Source: Bradyrhizobium elkanii USDA 76
GTDB lineage: Bacteria; Pseudomonadota; Alphaproteobacteria; Rhizobiales; Xanthobacteraceae
NCBI RefSeq assembly: GCF_023278185.1
Contig: NZ_CP066356.1
Coordinates: forward strand, 8,610,001 to 8,674,000
Reading direction: 5' to 3'
DNA: 64,000 bases
The notes under the pieces are model-generated. The model did no database searches. It worked only from the letters and a program-made list of their open reading frames with translations, and was not told the DNA's origin. A program made the translations under genes and the position numbers. This document shows, piece after piece, positions 19,801 to 26,471 of this stretch (its first letter is position 1; each line of letters opens with the position of its first letter).

Positions 19801-20935
19801 CTCCGCCAATCCGTTTGCCGCAATGCTTGTCGACAACGGCGCGACGGCGACCGACACCAGCACGACGAATGTCGTCATCGGCATGGGCGCAGGCGGCACG
19901 GGCAGCAAGAACACGCTGAACCACAACGCCAGCTATGCCACCGACGTCGAGCTGAGCAACTTCAACGCCAACACCCATCTGAACCTCTCGCGGAACGGTT
20001 CGGCATCGGGCACCGCTGCGGGCGTGATCACCGACGACAACACCAGCGGCACGGGCGCCATCACCGTCGACACCACGGGCGGCGTCGGCACGACGACGCT
20101 GGTCAACACGCTGCCGACGCTTCCCGCGGTGGTCGCGCCACTGCTCGCCGAAGCGGGCGGCGTTCAGGTGTCGACTCCGGGCACAGGCGAGATGCACCTG
20201 ACGCAGGCTGAGCTCAACTCGGTAGTGTCGGCGGCGATTGCGCAGTGGGCGAGTGCGGGCGCCAGCGCGACGCAGCTCGCTCTCCTGCATGCGACGACTT
20301 TCAGCGTCGTCGACCTCGCCGGCCAGATTGTCGGTCAGGAAGGTGCCGGGCATATCACGATCGATACCGATGCGGCCGGCCATGGCTGGTTCATCGACCC
20401 GACGCCATCGGACAATTTCGAGTTCGCGCACGCCGTCAATGCCGCCGGCACCGATCTCTTGACCGACCCGTCGACGGCCGCGGCAGGCCATCTCGATCTG
20501 CTGACCACCGTCGTGCATGAATTGGGCCACGTTCTCGGCCTTCCCGACACCGTCTCGCCGTCCGATGCCAACAGTCTGATGTATATCGGCCTCGCCGATG
20601 GCGAGCGGCGGTTGCCAACGGCTACGGATGTCGCTCAATCCAACCTGGCATTGCAGAAGGCCATGCCGACGCAAGGCTCCGTAGCCTCGCAGACGACCAA
20701 TACGTCGACGGTCAACCTGACCAACCGCGACAGCTTCGACTTCTCGTCATCGACCCAGACGCAATCGCAGACCAACACAAGCCATGTGGACCTGACCAAC
20801 CAGACCTTGTCCGATCTGTTCAGCGGGCATGCCAATGCCGCCACGCCATGGTGGGTTGGCCACGAGACGATTTTCGCCGCCATGGGCGGCACGCCGACCG
20901 ATCATCTCCAAACCCATCACGATCTGGTTGTTTGA
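13817..20935 (+). CDS. Giant cadherin-like / beta-helix surface protein with metzincin-like C-terminal domain
   Basis: 2372 residues. ATG 13817 is preceded by CGGGAG; a GTG two codons earlier is also in frame. There is no N-terminal signal peptide, so export by a C-terminal signal (type I secretion) is likely. Domain order: seven cadherin-like repeats of about 103 residues (residues ~60-775; TYSL..DSSHGGF.ID..TG..TVAD pattern), three repeats of about 131 residues (TLNYTENQAATVID..., ~775-1170), two more Ig-like units, a right-handed parallel beta-helix (~1450-2060; many NNTI and GNNG turns), and a C-terminal domain with HELGHVLGLPD (H at ~2234) and a following LMYIGL Met-turn. That zinc site, HExxHxxGxxD, resembles metzincins with Asp as third ligand. 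A Ser/Thr/Gln/Asn-rich tail follows. It is probably an adhesin or secreted matrix protein; proteolytic activity is possible but unproven. Confidence 0.85.
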   Translation: MTTIPAYTIGGLTRPELHLDPSGNIILDPAAQAFVNTYGLQYLYLGCPPGTPWPPVPGFLSPPTDANSGANTVVEGAAANTSVGITAQSTSLIGLPVTYSLVSDSSHGGFKVDPNTGVVSIADPSKVDFESSGGSYVVNVQATDGIFVSSQSFTIAVSNAPPSTPTDGNATANAVNEGAAVNTSVGITASSADVNGPGVTYSLTSDSSHGGFKIDPNTGIVTVADSTKIDFETAPGHAYTITVQASDGHGGVSSQSFTINVNDVAISAPVDVNAAANSVVEGAAVNTLVGITASAVDPNGPATTIYSLTGDTSGGGFTINATTGVVTVADPNKLDYESAPGHAYTITVQATSGATSTTQTFTIGVTDAPPSAPTDSDAAINTVVEGAAIGTAVGITAHATDINGGTVTYSLVGDAHGLTINAATGVITVADPTKIDFETAPGHAYTITAQASDGTQTSTQTFTVNVTDVAPSAPVDNNAAANTVVEGAAVGTTVGVTASSTDINGPGVTYSLTGDSSGGGFTINATTGVITVADPSKLDYESAPGHAYTVTAQASDGTLATSQTFTIAVTEAPPSVPVDSDAGANAIAEGAANGSTVGVTASSIDVNGPPVTYALIGDTSGGGFTINATTGVITVADSTKLDYESAPGHAYIVTAQASDGTTASSQTFTIAVTDVAPSAPVDADAGANRVAVNAPVGAGTGVTASSTDVNGPAVTYSLVGDTSGGGFTINATTGKITVADPSKINIADPSYDVTVDASDGTLHSQQTFTIAVVVDQAPVVTAGHTLNYTENQAATVIDSAITVTDGDDANLVSATVQITGNYASGQDVLGFTNQNGITGSFDAATGTLTLTGSSSVANYQAALASVTYINTSDNPSGLARTVTITTNDGTLDSSPVTDTINVTPVNDPPVVTAGHTLNYTENQAATAFDPAIIVSDVDNTTLTGATVQITGNYANGQDVLAFTSQNGITGSFNAGTGVLTLTGTASVADYQASLASVTYQNTSDNPSGLARTVTIIANDGTATSTPVTGTINVTPVNDPPVTTAGGTLNYTENQAATVIDASVNVTDIDSANLTGATVQITGGFAAGQDVLGFAGQIGISGSYNSATGVLTLTGSSSVANYKAALDSITYFNSSDNPSGADRTVSFTVTDGTDSSNTSTSTIHVTPVNDAPVVSFGAITGFSEPPNGTPAANSTPVTITPNLTITDAEGNNLTDATFVLNNLKPSDALSIAGHAGNSGDIGGIHFEITSTAGTETISFTGTDTLAHYNAALDLIQFNNTSENPDTTARSYTLTVHDDGGTANGGSNTGSGSTTGSVTAVDDGPTASVPADNSIGTAFSHTNFAISGLSVADIDAASGNVTATIASSHANLTFNTAGLASFTNNSSHTVTLTGTVAQVNTALATLTYNSDDGFTGSDTVTLNINDNGNTGTGGPLTSGAQTFHVGVVPQVFYIDNSPTALANSANLGTAADPYTSIAAYNAANPAGSGDYVVLRSGTYTEANGINLANGVNLVGGSHSLTFTNPVTGAVVTANTATGTDPVIQVTGADNGIDLLGTSGHSISGVSIDTSASTGMGISDDGFNVGTVTMSDIVIKTASGSGMSFTHGGTIVVTGSNNTITSTTGTALDVEHTNIGAGNLTFKSISSTGSSGNAGIILDTTGAAGGLTVTGTGTAGSGGTINNKTGADILSGTDAGGQTTSGTGGTGIYLHNTSNVSLSDMTLHDFSNFAIYGNNVTGFTFADGTISGVNGTTNAGDREESSIRFDNLLGTASITGSGISGGYNQNIDLYNTSGTLNRLTMDNDTFGLINAIGGNDNVRAQVYNSATANYTLTNSTFAGTRADFIAMTANNNASMDAVVRGNTFHNGQAIIPGGGTAVDIRSGSGGLVSAATTTFDISHNTLTDGGANAFDTVGIFVAKGQDNGTMSGTIASNVIGPAKVGSNSDGIFVRDAGAGSLTTLIQNNTITGVGNNGIHLQNNDGSSTLNATLYGNSVSSPTSANPFAAMLVDNGATATDTSTTNVVIGMGAGGTGSKNTLNHNASYATDVELSNFNANTHLNLSRNGSASGTAAGVITDDNTSGTGAITVDTTGGVGTTTLVNTLPTLPAVVAPLLAEAGGVQVSTPGTGEMHLTQAELNSVVSAAIAQWASAGASATQLALLHATTFSVVDLAGQIVGQEGAGHITIDTDAAGHGWFIDPTPSDNFEFAHAVNAAGTDLLTDPSTAAAGHLDLLTTVVHELGHVLGLPDTVSPSDANSLMYIGLADGERRLPTATDVAQSNLALQKAMPTQGSVASQTTNTSTVNLTNRDSFDFSSSTQTQSQTNTSHVDLTNQTLSDLFSGHANAATPWWVGHETIFAAMGGTPTDHLQTHHDLVV
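13999..16140 (+). repeat. Seven in-frame tandem repeats of ~310 bp (cadherin-like)
   Basis: Units begin near 13999, 14311, 14618, 14931, 15232, 15541 and 15850. Adjacent units share long near-identical DNA stretches, for example the segment encoding GGGFTINATTG in units 3, 5, 6 and 7, which points to recent duplication or gene conversion and a possibly variable copy number. Confidence 0.85.
16141..17330 (+). repeat. Three in-frame tandem repeats of ~394 bp
   Basis: Units begin near 16142, 16540 and 16933, each encoding VTAGHTLNYTENQAAT or a close variant followed by GATVQITG, GQDVL and ASVTYxNTSDNPSG. They belong to a second, longer Ig-like repeat class in the same protein. Confidence 0.85.
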
Positions 20936-20960
20936 TCGAACGTTGCGACGGCCCTACCAC

Positions 20961-20996
20961 CGCCTGCCGAATCGATCCGGCAGGCGTTGTTGATTT
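20961..20996 (+). terminator. Rho-independent terminator of the giant surface-protein gene
   Basis: A perfect 9-base GC-rich stem (CGCCTGCCG, loop AATCGATC, CGGCAGGCG) is followed by TTGTTGATTT, 25 bases after the stop codon. Confidence 0.8.
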
Positions 20997-21106
20997 GGTG
21001 AGACCGCATTCGTGTCGACCCTGGTGGCGAAGGTCCACGCCATTACAACGACATTTATGCGTCACGCCCTTCGAAAAAATTCACGAAAGCCAGACAATCG
21101 TTGAGG

Positions 21107-21134
21107 TTGCACTTGGTACAAAACACGCTATCGT
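21107..21134 (+). promoter_or_regulatory. Possible sigma-70 promoter of the collar operon
   Basis: TTGCAC and TATCGT are separated by about 16 bases in an AT-richer stretch, roughly 90 bases before the first collar gene. The match is weak and the call rests on position as much as sequence. Confidence 0.25.
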
Positions 21135-21219
21135 GCATTTCGTTATCGCATGACAGCATTTGCCTTGCATTTTCATTAACTGAGTCACTGACAAGACGGA
21201 TCGTCTGGGCGGAGGATCG

Positions 21220-21717
21220 ATGTCTCAACCATATCTCTCGGAAATCAGGATGATGTCGTTCGGCTACCCGCCCAAGGGCTGGGCGCTCTGCAACGGTCAG
21301 TTGCTGCCTATCAATCAGAACCAGGCATTGTTCTCGCTGTTTGGTACGACCTATGGCGGGAATGGCACGACGAATTTCGCGCTGCCCAATCTGCAGGGAA
21401 AAGTGCCGCTGCATATGGGTCAGGGCTTCACGCAGGGGCAGACCGGCGGCGAGACGTCCCACACGCTGACAATCTCCGAGATGCCGCAGCACCCGCACAC
21501 ATTTCAGGGCACGACCAACAATGCCGACAACGCCGTGCTCACCGGCAATCTGATGGCGACGTCAGCCAATCTCTATACGGCCGCGAACAATCTGACGACG
21601 CTGGACCCGAGCACCGTCGCCAATGCCGGAGGTTCGCAGCCTCACGAGAACATGCAGCCCTATCTCACGGTCAACTTCTGCATCGCTTTGCAGGGCATCT
21701 TCCCCTCCCGGAATTGA
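21220..21717 (+). CDS. Phage tail-collar domain protein 1 (MdpB-like)
   Basis: 165 residues. The N-terminal half is a Tail Collar domain (Pfam PF07484 type): PPKGWALCNGQLLPI, then LFSLFGTTYGGNG and FALPNLQGKVP. A variable middle with MPQHPHTF follows, and the chain ends in the conserved GGSQPHENMQPYLTVNFCIA. Family members are called microcystin-dependent-protein-like, are found outside phages in many bacteria, and have no settled function. A strong GGAGG lies 6 bases before the ATG. It is the first gene of a tight operon, with 12 bases to the next. No phage structural genes are nearby, so this is not a prophage remnant in any obvious sense. Confidence 0.9.
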   Translation: MSQPYLSEIRMMSFGYPPKGWALCNGQLLPINQNQALFSLFGTTYGGNGTTNFALPNLQGKVPLHMGQGFTQGQTGGETSHTLTISEMPQHPHTFQGTTNNADNAVLTGNLMATSANLYTAANNLTTLDPSTVANAGGSQPHENMQPYLTVNFCIALQGIFPSRN

Positions 21718-21729
21718 AGGACGCGCGCC

Positions 21730-22233
21730 ATGGGCGAGCCATATGTTGGCGAGATACGCATGTTCGGCGGCAATTTTGCGCCGAACGGCTGGATGTTCTG
21801 CCAGGGACAAATCCTGGCGATCTCCCAGTACGACGTTTTGTTTAACCTGATCGGTACCACGTATGGCGGCGACGGCCAGTCGACGTTCGCTCTGCCGAAC
21901 CTGCAGGGACGCCTGCCCATGCACCAGGGCAGCAGCTTCGTCATGGGGCAGAGCGCCGGCGTCGAGCAAGTGACGCTGACCACCCAGCAACTGCCCATCC
22001 ACTCCCACCCGATGGCGGCATCCCTGAACAACGCGACCGGCAGCACGGTGACGGGCAACGTCGTCGGCGCCGTGGGTGCTACGCAGATTTACCGCGAGGT
22101 CCCGGCAGGTTCGGCGATGGCGAACCAGGCCTGCACATCCGTCGGCGGCAACCAGCCGCACGACAACATGCAACCTTACCTCTGCGTCAGCTTCATCATT
22201 TCAATGTTCGGCGTTTACCCGAGCCAAACCTAG
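21730..22233 (+). CDS. Phage tail-collar domain protein 2 (MdpB-like)
   Basis: 167 residues, a paralogue of the flanking collar proteins and alignable over its whole length: FAPNGWMFCQGQILAI, LFNLIGTTYGGDG, FALPNLQGRLP, a variable middle with LPIHSHPM, and GGNQPHDNMQPYLCVSF at the end. It is more divergent than copies 1 and 3 (CQGQ for CNGQ, SMFGVYPS for ALQGIFPS). AAGGAC lies upstream of the ATG. Its TAG stop is the insertion point of the IS630 element; the TA of the stop is the duplicated target and the element's first base, G, restores TAG, so the protein is unchanged. Confidence 0.9.
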   Translation: MGEPYVGEIRMFGGNFAPNGWMFCQGQILAISQYDVLFNLIGTTYGGDGQSTFALPNLQGRLPMHQGSSFVMGQSAGVEQVTLTTQQLPIHSHPMAASLNNATGSTVTGNVVGAVGATQIYREVPAGSAMANQACTSVGGNQPHDNMQPYLCVSFIISMFGVYPSQT

Positions 22234-23350
22234 TACCCACTTTTCTTGGAACGTGAGTCGTGATTCAAGGTCGGGATGATACCCGAAGCAAGAGAAGTCC
22301 ACCTTTCGAGGAAAGATCGCAAGGTGCTTGAGGCGTGCTGTCGCTCACCGGTGACGTTGCAGCGCGATTTGAAGCGGGCGCGGATAGTTCTGTTGGCGGC
22401 GGATGGGCGCAGCACCCGGTCGATCGCCAAGGAAGTTGGGGTCCAGCCGCGGATTGTCAGCCTTTGGCGGCATCGCTATGCCGACCATGGCCTTGAAGGG
22501 CTGCAAGACAAGCCGCGGCCTGGCAAGCAGCCGATCTATACGAAGACGACCGACAAGCGGATTCTGAAGCTGCTGGATAAGCCGCCACCGCAAGGGTTTG
22601 CGCGCTGGACCGGCCCCCTGCTGGCCGAGGCGCTGGGCGATGTCGATGTCCAATATGTCTGGCGGTTCCTGCGCAGCCACAAGATTGACCTGGTGGCTCG
22701 CAAGTCCTGGTGCGAGAGCAACGACCCGAACTTTACGGCCAAAGCCGCCGATGTTGTCGGCCTCTATGTCGCGCCGCCGGCGAAGGCCATTGTGCTGTGC
22801 GTGGACGAGAAGCCCTCGATCCAGGCTTTGGAGCGAGCGCAGGGTTATCTGAAGTTGCCCAATGGCCGCGCCTTGACCGGCCAAAGCCACGATTACAAGC
22901 GGCATGGCACCACAACATTGTTTGCGGCGCTCGAAGTCGCCACCGGAAAGATCATCGCGACCCATTCAAAACGCCGGCGCCGCGTCGAGTTTCTCGATTT
23001 CATGAACAGCGTCACCGCGGCTTTTCCGAACCGCAAGCTTCACGTCATCCTCGACAACCTCAACACCCATAAAAAGAACGAGGACTGGCTCAAGGCCCAC
23101 CCCAACGTGCAATTTCATTTCACGCCGACAAGTGCGTCATGGCTCAATCAGGTCGAAGTATGGTTTTCCATCTTGCAGGGGCAGTCGCTCAGCGGCACCT
23201 CCTTCACGAGCCTCAAGCAGCTTCAGGAACACATCGATGCCTACGTCAACGCATACAACGACAGAGCCGAGCCCTTCGTCTGGACCAAGAAAAAGGTCCG
23301 TCAACGCCGTTTCAAAGGCCGCCGTATCACTCAGCTCTGATTCCGGGTAC
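22233..23350 (+). mobile_element. IS630 family insertion sequence
   Basis: An 1118-base element between TA target duplications at 22231-22232 and 23351-23352. Both ends carry the inverted GTACCC / GGGTAC, and the IR match is poor beyond that. IS630/mariner elements duplicate TA, in agreement. Excision in silico leaves TAGGACGGGACCATG, joining collar gene 2 to collar gene 3 with 9 bases between stop and start, which is what the rest of the operon looks like. Confidence 0.88.
22276..23340 (+). CDS. IS630 family transposase
   Basis: 354 residues. An N-terminal helix-turn-helix region (RSTRSIAKEVGVQPRIVSLW) precedes an RNase H-fold DDE domain with LCVDEKPSIQA (D177), HVILDNLNTHK (D260) and SWLNQVEVWFSI (E294), the D-D-34-E spacing of the IS630/Tc1-mariner group. 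The frame is full length with no break, so the element may be active. It lies in the same direction as the collar operon, so read-through from the operon or from the element could still reach the third collar gene. Confidence 0.93.
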   Translation: MIPEAREVHLSRKDRKVLEACCRSPVTLQRDLKRARIVLLAADGRSTRSIAKEVGVQPRIVSLWRHRYADHGLEGLQDKPRPGKQPIYTKTTDKRILKLLDKPPPQGFARWTGPLLAEALGDVDVQYVWRFLRSHKIDLVARKSWCESNDPNFTAKAADVVGLYVAPPAKAIVLCVDEKPSIQALERAQGYLKLPNGRALTGQSHDYKRHGTTTLFAALEVATGKIIATHSKRRRRVEFLDFMNSVTAAFPNRKLHVILDNLNTHKKNEDWLKAHPNVQFHFTPTSASWLNQVEVWFSILQGQSLSGTSFTSLKQLQEHIDAYVNAYNDRAEPFVWTKKKVRQRRFKGRRITQL

Positions 23351-23362
23351 TAGGACGGGACC

Positions 23363-23890
23363 ATGTCTGACCAATTCCTGGCCGAGATCCGTATTTTTCC
23401 GTTCAACTTCGCCCCCGTCGGGTGGGCCCTCTGCAACGGCCAGCTCATGCCGATCTCGCAGAACACCGCGCTGTTCTCCCTGCTCGGCACCACCTATGGC
23501 GGTGACGGCAAGAGCACCTTTGCGTTGCCCGACCTGCAAGGCAGCTCGCCGATGCAACCGGGGCAAAGCTCGTTTGGCACCTTGTATGGTCTCGGACAGT
23601 CCGGCGGCACGACGACGGTGACGCTGCTGCAATCCGAAATGCCCCTGCACAACCACGGGGTTCAGGGCAACATCAATCCGTCGAACCTCGCCACGCCCAG
23701 TCCGGTGCGGTCGCTTGCACGCGCAAACCCGGGGCAAGCCTACACGGCGACGTTGACCAACATTTCGCCGTTTTCGGCCATCAGTTCGATTATGCCGATC
23801 GGCGGCAGCCAGCCCCATAATAATATGATGCCCTATCTCACCCTGAGTTTCTGCATCGCATTGCAAGGCATTTTCCCGCAGCGGCCATGA
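23363..23890 (+). CDS. Phage tail-collar domain protein 3 (MdpB-like)
   Basis: 175 residues, the third paralogue: FAPVGWALCNGQLMPI, LFSLLGTTYGGDG, FALPDLQG, a variable middle with MPLHNHG, and GGSQPHNNMMPYL with FCIALQGIFP at the C-terminus. It keeps its own GGACGGGACC sequence before the ATG, which survived the IS630 insertion. The stop overlaps the GNAT gene start by 4 bases (ATGA), implying translational coupling. Transcription from the operon promoter may be reduced by the upstream IS. Confidence 0.9.
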   Translation: MSDQFLAEIRIFPFNFAPVGWALCNGQLMPISQNTALFSLLGTTYGGDGKSTFALPDLQGSSPMQPGQSSFGTLYGLGQSGGTTTVTLLQSEMPLHNHGVQGNINPSNLATPSPVRSLARANPGQAYTATLTNISPFSAISSIMPIGGSQPHNNMMPYLTLSFCIALQGIFPQRP

Positions 23891-24447
23891 CGGATGGTTT
23901 GCGCACGGCTATTGTTCCCGCGGCGTCTGGGTGGACACGCGCCGCGGATGCCGGCCTGACGTTTCGCCGTATTGCGGACAGCGATTTAGCCTTCCTTGCG
24001 CGGCTCTATGCCTCGACCCGAACCGACGAACTGGCTGTGACGCCGTGGAGCGCCGAACAGAAGGCTGCTTTCCTGGCGATGCAGTTCCAGGCCCAGCATA
24101 GGCACTACCAGCAGTATTATCCGACGGCTGACTGGCTGGTGACGATGCGCGGCGGCGAGGATATCGGTCGTCTCTATGTCGACCGCTGGCCGGGCGAGCA
24201 TTGCGTCATCGATATCGCCTTCCTGCCCGAACATCGCGGATCGGGTCTCGGCGGCGCGCTGATGCGCGACGTGCTCGACGAGGCCGCCCGCGCCGGCAAG
24301 GCCGTCTCGATCCACGTGGAGAAATTCAATCCCGCGATGCGGCTCTACCGGCGGCTCGGCTTCATCACCGAGGAAGACAAGGGCGTCTACGACCTGATGC
24401 GCTGGCGGGCGGCGGGAGCTTCCGACCGTCAGGTGAAGACCGCCTGA
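23887..24447 (+). CDS. GNAT family N-acetyltransferase
   Basis: 186 residues. The acetyl-CoA binding loop reads RGSGLGGALMRDV, followed by VEKFNPAMRLYRRLGF, the usual motif B and C-terminal strand of GNAT enzymes, which transfer acetyl groups to amines or protein N-termini. It is translationally coupled to collar gene 3, so its substrate may be a collar protein or a product of their function; that link is inferred only from gene order. The 3' end overlaps the convergent DUF6916-type gene by 19 bases. Confidence 0.88.
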   Translation: MTDGLRTAIVPAASGWTRAADAGLTFRRIADSDLAFLARLYASTRTDELAVTPWSAEQKAAFLAMQFQAQHRHYQQYYPTADWLVTMRGGEDIGRLYVDRWPGEHCVIDIAFLPEHRGSGLGGALMRDVLDEAARAGKAVSIHVEKFNPAMRLYRRLGFITEEDKGVYDLMRWRAAGASDRQVKTA

Positions 24448-24734
24448 TAGCCATTGCCATCCGCGAGCGGACCGACCGGCACCAAAAAGATGTCCATCAT
24501 GCCCAGCGCCGGATGCCGCACCGGATAGATCGCCTGCGGCAGCCACGCGCCCTTCGGGCCCGTGAACAACAGCGAGAACGCACCGCCCGGCCGACCGCTG
24601 TTGCCCGCGGGCTCGACCTTGGCGAGCTTCAGAGCGACGACGCGATCCCTCTCCGCCTGCATCTCGAACTCCGCATCCTGATGCGGCGTGAAATCGTCAA
24701 TGTGCAGTTTGGCGAGATCGACGGTGGATGTCAT
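24429..24734 (-). CDS. DUF6916-like small protein
   Basis: 101 residues from the ATG at 24734 (GGGA about 9 bases upstream); an in-frame ATG at 24788 has no such support. The pattern is FEMQAERDRVVALKLAKVEP, then FSLLFTGPKGAWLPQAIYPV, then HPALGMMDIFLVPVGP, which I recognise as the small beta-rich DUF6916 family often found beside tail-collar genes (recollection, not a search). No catalytic residues are evident. It is convergent with and overlaps the GNAT gene, and is probably part of the same functional set. Confidence 0.7.
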   Translation of the reverse strand: MTSTVDLAKLHIDDFTPHQDAEFEMQAERDRVVALKLAKVEPAGNSGRPGGAFSLLFTGPKGAWLPQAIYPVRHPALGMMDIFLVPVGPLADGNGYQAVFT

Positions 24735-25235
24735 GCGCACGTCCCTGTTGCTTTCGAGGTGTAACACACGCCGAGATGTTGCCGTCAAGATTTCTGCCGG
24801 TCATCCGATTCGACCTGAAGCTTTCACCGTCATTCCGGGGCGCCCTCTGCTTCCAGGGGGAGGCAAGTAAACGCAAGACTCGGATGCAGCGCGCCGCGAG
24901 GATGCGGATGTATGACTCACGCGGGCGCCACATATTCGATGTCGTCCCGGGCAAGCCAACGGGTCGGCGCGAAGCGCCGCCCGATGACAGGCTCCGCGCG
25001 ACCCCGGACCCATAACCACCGATGCCAATTGTTTAGCCAGCGCTCGGGCCACAGCTCACTTCAACAACGCAACCCTGTGGTTATGGGTCCCTGCTTTGGC
25101 AGGGACGACACCGGAATGGGCGACGCGACCGTATCAAACCACCGGCAGGACCCTGATGACGGCTCCGATTTCCTCCGCTAACCTCGCCGCAAAGGGCCGC
25201 CAGCAAGGCGGACCGTGTTGAGGGAGGACAGGCGC
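24735..25235. other. Intergenic region with composite palindromic repeat
   Basis: About 500 bases without a credible gene. The core, 24941-25110, begins GTCGTCCCGGGC and ends with the complementary CAGGGACGAC. It has inner inverted arms GGACCCATAACCAC (25006) and GTGGTTATGGGTCC (25077), and so belongs to the same repeat family as 43441-43557. The rest shows nothing recognisable. Confidence 0.6.
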
Positions 25236-26390
25236 GTGCATCGAGGCCGTGTCGTATTCGGCGCCATGGACGAGGTCGTGTTCGGGCGGCCCGCGCGTGA
25301 GGCCATCGTCGAGCAGCTGGACCGGCTGGGCGCCGAGCGCGCCTTTCTGATGGTGTCGGGCACGCTGAACCGCGAGACCGACGAGATCGAGAAGGTTCGC
25401 GCGGCGCTGGGGCCCCGCTGCGTCGGCACCTTCGACAAGATGCCGGCGCATACGCCGCGCGCCGCGGTCATCGCGGCGGCGGAGCAGGCGCGCGGCGCGA
25501 AAGCGGATTTGATCGTCACGATCGGCGGCGGCTCGATCACCGACGGCGCCAAGGCGGTGCAGCTTTGCCTCGCCAACAACGTCACGACGTCCGACGGCAT
25601 CGAGACGATCCGCACCCATGGCGGCGTCTCACCCGCGATGCATCCGCCGACCGTGCGCCAGATCAGCGTGCCGACCACCATCGCCGGCGGCGAGTTCTCC
25701 TCGATCGCCGGCGTCACCAACGAGGCCAAGCGGCAGAAGGAGATGCTGCGGCATCCGCTGGTGATGCCGCGCGCCACCATCCTCGATCCGGAACTGTCGG
25801 TGCACACGCCGGAATGGCTGTTCCTGTCGACAGGTATCCGCGCCGTCGACCATTGCGTCGAAGGCATCTGCTCGCGCGAGGCGCATCCTTACGGCGACGC
25901 GCAGGCGCTGAAGGGCCTCGAGATGCTGGCGACCGGCCTGCCACGGGTGAAAGCCAACCCCAAGGATATTTCGGCGCGGATGGATTGCCAGATCGGCACC
26001 TGGCTCTCCACCGGCCCGCTCGCCTCGGGCGTGCCGATGGGTGCGAGCCACGGCATCGGCTACGTGCTCGGCGCCGAGTTCGACGTGCCGCACGGCTACA
26101 CCTCGTGCGTGATGCTGCCCGCGGTGATGCGCTGGAACAAGCGCGACAATGCCGACCGGCAGGCGCTGGTCGCGGCCGCAATGGGGCATGCGGGCGCGGA
26201 CGCCGGCGATGTGCTCGACCGCTTCATCCGCGACCTCGGCATGCCGCGCAGCCTGCAAGAGGTGCGCGTCGGCCCCGAGCATTTCGACCGCATCGCAACG
26301 CAAGCGATGCGAACGCCCTGGGTGCCGCGCAATCCGCGCAAGATCGACGATCCGTCCCAGGTTCGCGAGATTCTGGAGATGGCTGCATAG
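25236..26390 (+). CDS. Maleylacetate reductase-like iron-ADH family enzyme
   Basis: 384 residues from GTG 25236, with AGGGAGGA 8 bases upstream; in-frame GTG and TTG codons at 25215 and 25218 lie before that ribosome binding site. NAD-binding GGGSITDGAKA is in the N-terminal domain. The family's metal site is degenerate: where alcohol dehydrogenases have D-x3-H, this reads R-A-V-D-H, so the Asp is replaced by Arg, while GASHGIGY and VPHGYTS keep both His. Loss of that Asp fits the metal-independent maleylacetate reductases (TfdF/MacA), which reduce maleylacetate to 3-oxoadipate at the end of (chloro)aromatic degradation. It is followed by an acyl-CoA ligase and, further on, a TfdA-like dioxygenase. 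Confidence 0.75.
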   Translation: MHRGRVVFGAMDEVVFGRPAREAIVEQLDRLGAERAFLMVSGTLNRETDEIEKVRAALGPRCVGTFDKMPAHTPRAAVIAAAEQARGAKADLIVTIGGGSITDGAKAVQLCLANNVTTSDGIETIRTHGGVSPAMHPPTVRQISVPTTIAGGEFSSIAGVTNEAKRQKEMLRHPLVMPRATILDPELSVHTPEWLFLSTGIRAVDHCVEGICSREAHPYGDAQALKGLEMLATGLPRVKANPKDISARMDCQIGTWLSTGPLASGVPMGASHGIGYVLGAEFDVPHGYTSCVMLPAVMRWNKRDNADRQALVAAAMGHAGADAGDVLDRFIRDLGMPRSLQEVRVGPEHFDRIATQAMRTPWVPRNPRKIDDPSQVREILEMAA

Positions 26391-26450
26391 AGCGTTTTCG
26401 AGCGAGGTGGGTACCGGTTCGCGTGAGGGAAACGCGTCAAGACAAGAATC
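26389..26450. repeat. Dispersed intergenic repeat (AGCGTTTTCGAGCGA family), copy 1
   Basis: AGCGTTTTCGAGCGAGGTGG, TACCGGTTCGCGTG and AAACGCGTCAAGACAAG occur in order. A second copy with the same parts is at 31864-31920, also just downstream of a stop codon. The CGTTTT and AAACGCG ends are partly complementary. Confidence 0.75.
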
Positions 26451-26471
26451 TAAAGGGGGATGTGACGTTCG

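Noticed and set aside
20936..21219. A small gene between the giant protein and the collar operon
   Set aside because: The stretch holds a terminator and an AT-richer promoter-like region; short frames there have no ribosome binding site and overlap the hairpin.
21220..23890. A prophage tail region
   Set aside because: Only collar-domain proteins are present; there are no tape measure, baseplate, capsid, lysis or integrase genes nearby.
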